Assembly: GCF_006088715.1 (NCBI RefSeq)
Contig: NZ_CP030771.1
Span: 1,302,001-1,366,000 of the forward strand
Source of the DNA: Streptomyces sp. YIM 121038
GTDB lineage: Bacteria; Actinomycetota; Actinomycetes; Streptomycetales; Streptomycetaceae
DNA length: 64,000 bases
Direction of reading: 5' to 3'
Numbering within the stretch: the first letter of the stretch is position 1; every line of letters begins with the position of its first letter. A program made the position numbers and the translations under genes. The notes below the pieces were generated by a model. That model had not been told where the DNA came from, did not search any database, and worked only from the letters and a program-made list of their open reading frames with translations. Below are positions 49,087-57,455 of the stretch, one piece after another.

Positions 49087-49749
49087 TCAGCGCACCGTCA
49101 CGGCGAAGACGGGCGACAGGGTGGCGCCGCTCTTGGTGCGCAGCTCGTTCTTGCCCTTGAGGCCGAGCTTGACGCGCAGGGAGTACGCGCCGGACTTGTT
49201 GACGGTGGTGGACGCGGGCAGCGTCTTCCAGGTGCCGCGCTGCTTCTGCTGCAGGTCGACCTTGGCGCCCGCCTTGATGCCGGTGGCCTTGCCGTTGACG
49301 CGCAGCTCCTGCCAGGCCTTCACCGAGGCCGTGGACGGCTTGGCGGTCAGCGCGGCCTTCGCCTTGGCGGTGGGGCTGGTCTTCTGGGTGCCGAGGCTGT
49401 TGCCGGTCTTGACGTCCCAGATGGCGTACGGGGTGCCGCCGCCCTGCGTCTTGCTGTACAGGCGCTTGCCGTCGGCGCTCAGGTGCAGGTAGATGCCGTT
49501 GTCGACGGTCTGGCCCGGCTTGAGGGCCTTGCCGTTGTAGTACGGCTTGCCGCCCTTGACGGTGAGGGTGACACCGGCGCCGATGTCGATTTTCACGGGC
49601 TTGGCGGCGGCGGTCCGCACCGCGGCGGGCCGCTCGGGGGCGGGGGTGCTCGCCATCGCGGCCGCGGCCGGGGCCAGGAGGGCCGTACCGGCGAGGACCG
49701 AGACGGCGGCGGTACGGAGGGCGCTGCGGCGGTGAGTGGTGATGCGCAT
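49087..49749 (-). CDS. secreted protein of unknown function
   Basis: A 220-residue exported protein with a signal peptide of about 36 residues (LAGTALLAPAAAAMASTPAP). The mature part is lysine-rich and beta-predicted, with GVTLTVKGGKPYYNGKALKP, GGGTPYAIWDVKTGNSLGTQ and a C-terminal Ig-like stretch (WQELRVNGKATGIKAGAKVD). ATG 49749 follows GAAGGGGA. No enzyme motif is seen. It may be a cell-wall or matrix protein. The 245-base gap upstream contains only an AT-richer promoter zone near 49880-49930. Confidence 0.7.
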   Translation of the reverse strand: MRITTHRRSALRTAAVSVLAGTALLAPAAAAMASTPAPERPAAVRTAAAKPVKIDIGAGVTLTVKGGKPYYNGKALKPGQTVDNGIYLHLSADGKRLYSKTQGGGTPYAIWDVKTGNSLGTQKTSPTAKAKAALTAKPSTASVKAWQELRVNGKATGIKAGAKVDLQQKQRGTWKTLPASTTVNKSGAYSLRVKLGLKGKNELRTKSGATLSPVFAVTVR

Positions 49750-49994
49750 AACGACGGTGTTCCCCTTCACGGTCATGGATCTGTTCGCGTGCACGGCACG
49801 GCTGCGCCCTCGGGCGGCGCCGCGCGGTGCGGTCCCGTTTCGTCCCCGCCGTCCGTGCTGTCCGTGCTGTCCGGCGAGTACGGAATCAACCTAGTTCACC
49901 CGCCATTACGGCTATCCGAAGATCACGTAACGGTGCCCCATAGATCACTTCACGGCATGGCATCGGCCCGCTCCCCGCACCGCCGGGGCCGCCC

Positions 49995-50327
49995 TCAGCC
50001 GTCGAGGCGCACCCCCTGCTTCCTCGCGTACGCCTCCTTCGCCTTGGTGTGCCACCACTCGAAGAGTTCGATCCGCAGCGACCGCGCTATCCACGTCACC
50101 AGGCCCTCGGGCGGGCTGCCGTTGAAGACGTTGATGTCGCTGTTGTCGCGCTCGGAGCGGACCGACCAGCGGCCGTCGGGGGCGACGACGCCCAGGTAGA
50201 CGTCGAACTTCCGCCCGCTCACGACGACTTCGAGGTCCGTGACCTCCAGGACGACGCGTCCTCCCTCGTCCCACTTCCCCACGACCAGCGGGGCCAGCAG
50301 GTCCCGCACTTCCTCCGGAGTCAGCAT
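49995..50327 (-). CDS. small conserved hypothetical protein
   Basis: A 110-residue cytosolic protein. An N-terminal helix (MLTPEEVRDLLAPLVVGKWD) is followed by beta strands (VVLEVTDLEVVVSGRKFDVY) and a helix rich in aromatic and basic residues (RIELFEWWHTKAKEAYARKQ). No family recognised. It is divergent from the permease gene. The start is set at ATG 50327; the frame is open further but without support. Confidence 0.65.
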   Translation of the reverse strand: MLTPEEVRDLLAPLVVGKWDEGGRVVLEVTDLEVVVSGRKFDVYLGVVAPDGRWSVRSERDNSDINVFNGSPPEGLVTWIARSLRIELFEWWHTKAKEAYARKQGVRLDG

Positions 50328-50448
50328 CCGTCCAGGGTCCCGCACCCGCCGTGGACCGCGGATCCCGGGCCCTCGGGGCCGCCGCGTCCACGCACCCGCA
50401 ACACCGCGGCAACACCCCCGCAGAGTTGGCCGCCTAGCGTCGCCTGAC

Positions 50449-51864
50449 GTGAGTACGGACACGCGGAACACCTCGGCCCCGCCCGCCCCCACGCCCGGCG
50501 AGGGCGGCCTGGGGAAGGGGCTCCGGCGGCGGCACATGAACCTGATCGCGCTGGGCGGGGTGATCGGCGCCGGGCTCTTCGTGGGCAGCGGCGTGGTCGT
50601 GCGGCAGACCGGGCCCGCGGCCGTCCTCTCCTTCCTGGCCGCCGGTGTCCTGACCGTGCTCATCATGCGGATGCTCGCGGAGATGACGGTGGCGCGGCCC
50701 GCGCTCGGCTCCTTCTACGCCCACGTGCGCGAGACGCTCGGCGCCCGCGCCGGGTTCGCCGTCGGCTGGCTGTACTGGTACTTCTTCGTGATCGTCGTCG
50801 CCGTGGAGGCGGTGGCGGGCGGGCGGATCATCCAGCTGTGGCTGCCGGACGCGCCGCTGTGGGCCATCAGCCTCGTCCTGATGGCCCTGCTCACGGCGAC
50901 CAACATGGTCTCCGCGCGCTCCTTCGGCGAGTTCGAGTACTGGTTCTCGTCCGTGAAGGTGCTCGCCATCGTCGTGTTCCTGTTCCTGGGCGCGCTGTAC
51001 CTCTTCGGGCTCTGGCCCGAGGCGTCCGGCGGCCTCGGCCACCTCACCGCGCACGGCGGCTTCGCGCCCGAGGGCGTGGGGGCGGTGCTCGCCGCCGTCG
51101 TGCCGTGCGTCGGGTTCTTCACCGGCGCGGAGATCGTGACCATCGCGGCCGCGGAGTCCACCGAGCCCGAGCGCGCCGTCGCCGCGGCGATCCGGTCGAT
51201 CGTGCTGCGGGTCGTCGCGTTCTACGTCCTGTCCATCCTCGTGGTCGTCGCGGTGGTCCCCTGGACCGACGACGCCGTCGAGGTCAGCCCCTACGCGGCG
51301 GTCCTGGAGCGCCTGGACGTGCCCGCGGCGGCGACCGTCATGAACGCGGTCGTCCTCGTGGCGGTCCTGTCCTGCCTCAACTCCGCGCTCTACACCTCGT
51401 CCCGGATGCTCTTCGCCCTCACCCGCGGCGGTGACGCGCCGCGCGGCTTCACCCGGCTCAGCCGGGGCGGCGTGCCCCGCCGCGCGATCCTCGCGGGCAC
51501 CTCCGTCGGCTACGCCTCGGTCATCGCGGCGTGGATCTCCCCCGACGTCGTCTTCCAGTTCCTCATCGACTCGTACGGGGCCATCGCGCTCTTCGTCTAC
51601 CTGGCGATCGCCGTCGCCCAGCTGCGCATGCGACGCGCCCTGGAGCGCGAGTCCCCCGACCGGCTCACCCTGCGCATGTGGGGCTTCCCCTGGCTGAGCC
51701 GCCTCACGATCGCCGCCATGGGCGCGGTCATTCTGGCCATGGCCTTCCTGCCCGACAGCCGGACGCAGTTCTGGCTGAGCCTGCTGACGGTGGCGATCGT
51801 GCTCGGGGCGTACGAGGTGAGGCGGCGACACGGGGAACCGGTGGGTCCGGCGCGGGAACTGTAG
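50449..51864 (+). CDS. amino acid permease (APC superfamily, AAT family)
   Basis: A 471-residue transporter with twelve membrane segments, starting at GTG 50449. The N-terminal RRRHMNLIALGGVIGAGLFV carries the GxIGxGLF substrate-carboxyl motif; FTGAEIVTIAAAESTEPERA is the helix 6-7 signature, and the rest follows GabP/ProY-type proton symporters. Transport of proline, GABA or aromatic amino acids is possible. It is far from the hydroxyproline genes and has no copy of their operator, so a link is not supported. Confidence 0.9.
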   Translation: MSTDTRNTSAPPAPTPGEGGLGKGLRRRHMNLIALGGVIGAGLFVGSGVVVRQTGPAAVLSFLAAGVLTVLIMRMLAEMTVARPALGSFYAHVRETLGARAGFAVGWLYWYFFVIVVAVEAVAGGRIIQLWLPDAPLWAISLVLMALLTATNMVSARSFGEFEYWFSSVKVLAIVVFLFLGALYLFGLWPEASGGLGHLTAHGGFAPEGVGAVLAAVVPCVGFFTGAEIVTIAAAESTEPERAVAAAIRSIVLRVVAFYVLSILVVVAVVPWTDDAVEVSPYAAVLERLDVPAAATVMNAVVLVAVLSCLNSALYTSSRMLFALTRGGDAPRGFTRLSRGGVPRRAILAGTSVGYASVIAAWISPDVVFQFLIDSYGAIALFVYLAIAVAQLRMRRALERESPDRLTLRMWGFPWLSRLTIAAMGAVILAMAFLPDSRTQFWLSLLTVAIVLGAYEVRRRHGEPVGPAREL

Positions 51865-51972
51865 GCCCGGTGTCGGGGCCTGTAGTCGCGCACGCACGTC
51901 ACGATCTCGCGCGGTCGCGGGCCTCGCCGAACTCCTCGACGGCTGGAGCGGCCGGAGGCGTACCGGGGGGCT

Positions 51973-54890
51973 TCAGAGGTTCGTGCGGGGGCGGGGGTAG
52001 CGGGTGATGGCGCCGGGTGGGAAGTGTTCGGTGCCCCCTACTTCGTCCGCGTCGTGGAGGGTCACGGTCAGGTCCGGCATGTCCCGCAGGGAGGTGAGGT
52101 CGACTTGCCGGTACTTGTCCCAGCAGTGGATCTCCAGCGTGGTCAGGTTGGGCAGGGCCGTGCGTACGCAGGCGAGGTCGTCGACGCCCTCGGCACCGTT
52201 CAGCATCAGGCTCCGGATCTGCGGTGACGGCGGAAGCTGCGCGAGCATCTCCAGTCCGGAACTGGTTTGCAGCATGAGGCGATTCAGGTGGTGGAGTGAC
52301 GCCACCAGGTGCATTCCTTCGACGGCGCCGCACAGGTTCAAGGTGGACAGGTTCGCACAACGGTCGATCCCGTCCAAGGCGCCGAGGCCCGTACAAGCCG
52401 TCCTCCCGAGCATGAGGTCTCTGAGGTCCGCAGGGATCGGAAGCGTCCGAAAGTCTCCGGGGGCCAATTCCACGTTGAGCCCCAGGTAGCCCACCTTCGG
52501 CAGATGACGAAGCGCCTCCAGGCACTGCGTGCGTTCTCCCGAAAGGTAGAAGCCGGTGATGTCCGTATGAGCCAGCGCGGAAAGGTTCGTGAGGTTGCTG
52601 CAATGGGTCAGGCTCACATGGACCAGGGCGGGGAAAGAGCGGAGGAATTCCACATCACGCAGCTCAGAGTTGTTCACCACATAGAGCGACCGGATTTCCT
52701 GCGGTACGACCGCTTCGGCGATGTCGCGCCCCAGGAAGTCGCCCTGCAGGTAGACGCCCTGGGGCGATGCCAGCGTCCACAGCGCAGCGAGCTGCTCGAC
52801 CGAGCGAATGGTCAGGAGACTGAAGCCGGGCACGTGGCTCAGGACTTCCTCGGCGTAGTCGGTGATGTCAAAGCTGTGCCAGCTCTCCTGCAACGCACTT
52901 CGCACACCGTCAACGGCACTGGCGCGAAACCTCTTCATCACCGTGAGAGCCGCGTCGCCCCCGATCCTCCCCGCGGTGAGGACGACCGCCATCGCCTCGT
53001 CGTCCTCCAGGCCCTCCGGCCCGGGAAGCAGGTCCAGGATGACAGGCCCGACCTCGGCCAGCGCCCACGCTTCGGCCCTGCTACGCGGCGGCAGCAAGCC
53101 CTCCGTGCGCCGTCTCACCTCCTCCCGCACGACCGGGTCGAGTTCCGTCGCGTACTCCAGGCAGGCCGTGGCAAGAAGATGCAGCCGCACCCGGTGTCTG
53201 GCCACGCGGTCGCCCCGGGCGATGAGGCGGCTCAGGAGGCTGGCGCGTTCGGCGGGGCGGGCGTGGGCGACGGCCATGCGGAGGACGTCCTCCCAGCGGT
53301 CGTCGTGGGCGTTGCGGACGAGGAGCGGGAGGTCGCGCGCCTCGATGGCGGCCTTGGCGCCGAGGTAGTCCTGGAAGGTGCGGTGGACGAAATCGACGGT
53401 GTCCGCGGTGGGCCGGCGGAGCGGGCGAGGAGGTGGGTGAGGACACCCCGCGCGTCCGTCTGCCGACCGACGTGCGGCATCGCGGGCAGCGCGTCGCCGA
53501 TGAGGTCGACGGCGGTGTCCTGGTCCAGTTCGTCCTGGCCGTTGCGGATGAGCCAGTAGGCGAGGCGTTGCAGGATCTGGACGCTCTGGTGCTCGGTGAG
53601 GCAGAGGCCCTCGGGGGCGTCGATGTCGCGTTCGCGGTCGCGCCGGTGCAGCAGCATGGACAGGGCGGCGTCGTACAACTCCATGCGGCCGTGCGGCAGA
53701 CGGCCGCGCCGGTCGCGGTGGAGCGCGCAGACCAGGGCGCACAGCAGCGGCGTGGTGGTCAGCCGGGACAGCTCGCGCTGTGAGCGCACGGTGTCCTTGA
53801 GGGACTCGCCGAGCGCGGCGAGGTGGGCGCGCTCCTGCGGGCTCGCGCCGTCGGCGGCGGCCGCGTCGTGCCAGCGGGTCAGGAACACCGCCACGTCCCG
53901 GGCGCTCATCGGCCGCACGGTCAGCTCGGCGAAGCCGCCGTCGGCGAGCCAGCCCTCGGGCACGGCGGAGGGCCGGGTCGTCACCACGTACGCCGCGCGC
54001 GGGTAGGCCGCGAGCAGGTCGTGCAGCCACTGCCGGGTCCGGGCGCGCTGGGCCCGGGGCACCTCGTCGAGGCCGTCGACGAGCAGCAGCCCCCGCCCGT
54101 CCAGGAGGACCCGGTCGGCCCAGCCGGGCGGCTGGGCGCCCTCGCGGGGGCAGCCGGTGGCGGCCAGGTACTCGTGCGGGGCGGGCAGTTCACCGCGCCG
54201 GACCAGGGTCCGCAGGGGCAGCACGAACGGCAGGCGGTCCGCCAAGTGGGCCAGTTCGGCGGGCAGTTCACGGCGGGCCGTGGCGACCGCGAGCCACTGC
54301 ACGAGGGTGGTCTTGCCGCTGCCCGCGAGGCCGCGCACCAGGGTCCGCGGGCGGCCCGCGAGGGCCTGCTCGGCCCGCTCGACGCTCACCGCGGCCCCGT
54401 CGCCGCGGCCACCGGCGAGGCCGCCCGGAGGCAGGCCGTGGGTGAGCGTGGCGAACTCCAGGCTGAGGTACGCGGCGTCCAGCGGCCAGCGGTTGCGCTC
54501 CGGCCGCGCCAGGTCGAGGCCGATCACGGAGAGCTGCCCGTACCGGTGGGCGACGTAGCTCCGGTACCAGGCCTCGAACCGCTCCTCGGCACCGAGGGAA
54601 CCGTCCGCGGCGGGGGCCTCCGGCGGCGCGGGAGGCGGCACCGCCCGGTCCCGGAGCCGTAGCAGCTCCTCCGGGTCGGCGCCGAGCGCGGCGGCGAGGG
54701 CCGCCACCGTCGCGTCGCTCGGCACCCCCGTCCCGTTCAGGGCCTGGCTCACGGTCGTGCGCCCGAGCCCGGCCCGCCGGGACAGCGTGATCATGGAGAG
54801 GCGCCGCCGCGCGCGCAGGTTCCGCAGCCGCCCCTTCAGGTCCGTCAGCGCGTCCGCCCCGTCCTCGCTCGCCCCCACCGGCCCCTCCAC
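51973..54890 (-). pseudogene. HTH-NACHT-LRR protein interrupted by a frameshift
   Basis: Two frames form one gene of about 970 codons. The 5' part (54890 to about 53415) has an XRE helix-turn-helix (25-80), then a NACHT NTPase with Walker A RGLAGSGKTTL (about 186-196) and Walker B GLLLVDGLDEVP (267-278) and the sensor Arg in VVTTRPSA. Near LTHLLARSA the frame is lost; the other frame continues at once with PTADTVDFVHRTFQDYLGA, the end of the NACHT helical region, and then HEAT-like and leucine-rich repeats to 51973. A loss of one or ten bases fits. The architecture is that of bacterial NLR-like proteins, some of which defend against phage. As sequenced it cannot make the full protein. Confidence 0.8.
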
Positions 54891-55011
54891 GGACAGCGCC
54901 CCCTCCTCGTTCGGACCCGTTCATCTTGGTCCAACCGGACGTCGCCGTACGGGACTTCGGACATCTTCCTTCCCGTCGGACATCCACTCCCCTCGGGAAG
55001 GGAACCTCCTC

Positions 55012-55233
55012 ATGACCTCCACCCCGGCACTCCGGGTCCTGCTCGCCCTCTCGGTGGTCGCGGCGGTGCTCGTCGCAGCCCTCGCCGCCGTCGCCACCGC
55101 GCTGCTCGCCCGCTGGGACGGCGCCTCCGTGCCCGCCGCCCTGCTGCGCGCGGGCGCCGCCTTCGGCGCGACGCTCACCCTGGCCACCGCGCTCCTCGCG
55201 CTGTGCCTCTCGGGGGCGGGCCCGGCCGCTTGA
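55012..55233 (+). CDS. small membrane protein
   Basis: A 73-residue protein with two hydrophobic segments (about 7-31 and 45-67), rich in Ala, Leu and Val. GGGAAGGGAA lies before ATG 55012. It is divergent from the NACHT gene and ends nine bases before the GntR operator. No family can be named; size and composition leave some doubt that it is expressed. Confidence 0.5.
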   Translation: MTSTPALRVLLALSVVAAVLVAALAAVATALLARWDGASVPAALLRAGAAFGATLTLATALLALCLSGAGPAA

Positions 55234-55241
55234 CACCCCAA

Positions 55242-55260
55242 ACATGGGATGTTCCCATGT
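55242..55260. promoter_or_regulatory. operator before the GntR/MFS unit
   Basis: ACATGGGA (55242-55249) and TCCCATGT (55253-55260) form a perfect eight-base inverted repeat with a three-base spacer, 57 bases before ATG 55317. TTGACA at 55230-55235 is a consensus -35 element, so a bound regulator would lie over the promoter. Autoregulation by the GntR protein is inferred. Confidence 0.65.
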
Positions 55261-55316
55261 CTGGGCATCCAGAGAAGACGTACGCCCCGAACCGTTCGGC
55301 AGAGAGGCCCCGACCG

Positions 55317-56066
55317 ATGCCGCTGCGCACCACCGCACGGACCAACCTCGTCGATCTCGTCATCGCCCAGATGGAGAGCCTCATCGCCGACGGCGAGTGG
55401 CCGGTCGGGGCGAAGATCCCGGCCGAGCCGCAGCTCGTGGAGCAGCTCTCCGTCGGCCGCAACACCGTGCGGGAGGCCGTCCGCGCCCTGGTGCACACCG
55501 GAATGCTCGAACCCCGCCAGGGCGACGGCACCTATGTGCGCGCGAGCAGCGACCTCGGCGCCGCCGTGCAGCGGCGGCTGCGCAGGGCGGGCGTCCTGGA
55601 GGCGTACGAGGTGCGGGCGTCCCTGGAGCGGGACGCCGCCCGGTACGCGGCCGAGCGCCGCACCCCGGAGGACCTCGACGCGCTGCGGACGGCCCTCGCC
55701 GAGCGCGGCCGGGCCTGGGAGGCCGGGGACATCGAGGCGTTCATCGACGCGGACATGACCTTCCACCGCGCGGTGGCGGCCGCCGCCCACAACAGCGTCC
55801 TCGCCGATCTGTACGGGCACCTCAGCGACGGGATGCGCTCCACCCTCCAGTCGGTGGTCGGCGCCCCGGTCCCGGACTCCGTACGCCACCAGATCGGCGC
55901 CCACCGGGCGATCCTCGACGCCATCGAGGCGCGGGACCCCGCCAGGGCCGAGTCCGCCGTGCTCGCCCATCTCGCCGAGGGCATGGCCGCGCTGCGCGAA
56001 CAGCCGCTGGACGACCACGGCGGCGACGCCACCGACGGCGCGGCCGCCGCCGCGCCCACCCACTGA
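55317..56066 (+). CDS. GntR-family (FadR-type) regulator
   Basis: A 249-residue regulator: winged helix (about 8-75; LVDLVIAQMESLIADGEWPV, EQLSVGRNTVREAVRALVHT, PRQGDGTYVR) and FCD ligand domain (about 90-225; DMTFHRAVAAAAHNSVL, HRAILDAIEARDP). ATG 55317 is preferred to the in-frame ATG 55257, which lies inside the operator. It is followed 25 bases later by a CynX-type transporter, presumably its target. Confidence 0.88.
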   Translation: MPLRTTARTNLVDLVIAQMESLIADGEWPVGAKIPAEPQLVEQLSVGRNTVREAVRALVHTGMLEPRQGDGTYVRASSDLGAAVQRRLRRAGVLEAYEVRASLERDAARYAAERRTPEDLDALRTALAERGRAWEAGDIEAFIDADMTFHRAVAAAAHNSVLADLYGHLSDGMRSTLQSVVGAPVPDSVRHQIGAHRAILDAIEARDPARAESAVLAHLAEGMAALREQPLDDHGGDATDGAAAAAPTH

Positions 56067-56091
56067 CACCCCCACCCCCAGGAGACACGGC

Positions 56092-57372
56092 ATGCGCAGG
56101 GAAGCGCCCGCCGCCACGGCCACCGTGGCGCGGGACGACGACACCACCGACACGGCACCCGGCCAGGCCCCGCCGAGCCCGCCCGGCGTCACCGGGCGCC
56201 GGGCGCTGTACCTCGGCCTCGGCGTCGTCCTGCTCGCCCTGAACCTGCGCCCCGCGCTCGTCGCCGTCTCCCCCCTCGCGGACGTCATCCGCGACGACAG
56301 CGGCATGTCGGCCACGGCCACCAGCCTGCTCACGGCCCTGCCCCTGCTGTGCTTCGGCCTGCTCGCGCCGGTCGCGCCCGGCCTCGGCCGCCGCTTCGGC
56401 ATGGAGCGCTCGCTGCTCGGCACCATGGCGCTGATCTGCGCGGGCACCGCGCTGCGGATGGTGGACTCGGTCATCGCCCTGTTCGCCGGCACGGTCGTCA
56501 TCGGCGCGGGCATCGCCGTCGCCAACGTGCTCCTGCCCGGCCTGATCAAGCGGGACTTCCCCGGCCGGGCGGGCCTGATGACGGGCCTGTACTCGATGTC
56601 GCTGTTCGGCGGCGCCGCGCTCGCGGCCGGCGTCACGCTGCCGGTGCGGGACGCCTCGGGCATGGACTGGCGGACCACGCTGGCGTGCTGGGGCGCGCTC
56701 GCGCTGCTCGCCCTCCTGGTGTGGCTGCCGCAGGTGCGCTCGCGCACCCGCGTCGCCGCCGCGGCGGCCCGGCAGGCGGCGCACCCGGTGCGCGGCCTGT
56801 GGCGCTCGCCCCTGGCCTGGCAGGTCACCGCGTACATGGGGCTCCAGTCGCTGAACTACTACGCCGCCGCGGCCTGGCTGCCGACGCTGCTCCAGGACTC
56901 CGGGATGAGCGCGGGCGACGCCGGGTGGATGCTGTCGTTCTCGGCGCTGCTCGGCATCACGGGCTCGTTCGTGACCCCGGTGATCGTCGGCAGGCGGCTG
57001 AGCTCCGCGCTGCTCTCGACCCTCGGCGCGCTCCTGTGCGCGGCCGGGTACGCCGGGCTGCTCGCCGCCCCGGTCGGCGGCGCCTACGTGTGGATGAGCC
57101 TGCTCGGACTCGGCCAGGGCGCGGCGATCAGCCTCGCGCTGCTGTTCATCGTGCAGCGGGCGCCGGACGCCCGGCACGTCGCACAGCTGTCCAGCATGGC
57201 GCAGTGCTTCGGCTACGTCCTCGCCGCCACGGGGCCCGCCATCCTGGGCGCCGTCCACGACGCGTCCCACGACTGGACGATCCCCGTGGTGGTGCTCCTG
57301 GTGCTGCTGGTCCCCCAGGTCGTGGTGGGCGTCGGCGCGGCCCGCGACCGGCACGTGCGCGGGACCGCGTAG
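56092..57372 (+). CDS. CynX/NimT-family MFS transporter
   Basis: A 426-residue transporter with twelve membrane segments. LALNLRPALVAVSPLADVIR at the first helix is the hallmark of the cyanate/nitroimidazole (CynX/NimT) group, and RRFGMERSLLGTMALICAG follows helix 2. GGAGA is before the ATG at 56092. No cyanase gene is near, so the anion or drug moved is unknown. Co-transcribed with the GntR regulator. Confidence 0.9.
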   Translation: MRREAPAATATVARDDDTTDTAPGQAPPSPPGVTGRRALYLGLGVVLLALNLRPALVAVSPLADVIRDDSGMSATATSLLTALPLLCFGLLAPVAPGLGRRFGMERSLLGTMALICAGTALRMVDSVIALFAGTVVIGAGIAVANVLLPGLIKRDFPGRAGLMTGLYSMSLFGGAALAAGVTLPVRDASGMDWRTTLACWGALALLALLVWLPQVRSRTRVAAAAARQAAHPVRGLWRSPLAWQVTAYMGLQSLNYYAAAAWLPTLLQDSGMSAGDAGWMLSFSALLGITGSFVTPVIVGRRLSSALLSTLGALLCAAGYAGLLAAPVGGAYVWMSLLGLGQGAAISLALLFIVQRAPDARHVAQLSSMAQCFGYVLAATGPAILGAVHDASHDWTIPVVVLLVLLVPQVVVGVGAARDRHVRGTA

Positions 57373-57383
57373 CGCGTGCGGAC

Positions 57384-57424
57384 ACCCCTGTGGGGCGGGC
57401 CCGACGGGCCCGCCCCACAGGGGT
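57384..57424. terminator. bidirectional 19-base hairpin terminator
   Basis: Bases 57384-57402 and 57406-57424 are perfectly complementary with the loop GAC. The hairpin sits twelve bases after the transporter stop and 31 bases beyond the end of the convergent DUF11 operon. Confidence 0.8.
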
Positions 57425-57455
57425 TCTCAGGGATTCGCCGCGACGCCGGGAGGCG

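Noticed and set aside
50449..51864. Amino-acid permease as the hydroxyproline transporter
   Set aside because: It is 28 kb from the pathway, lacks the shared operator, and its substrate cannot be read from sequence.
53400..53430. Programmed ribosomal frameshift in the NACHT gene
   Set aside because: No slippery heptamer or downstream pseudoknot is evident, and the join lacks residues normally present in the family. A deletion or sequencing error is simpler.
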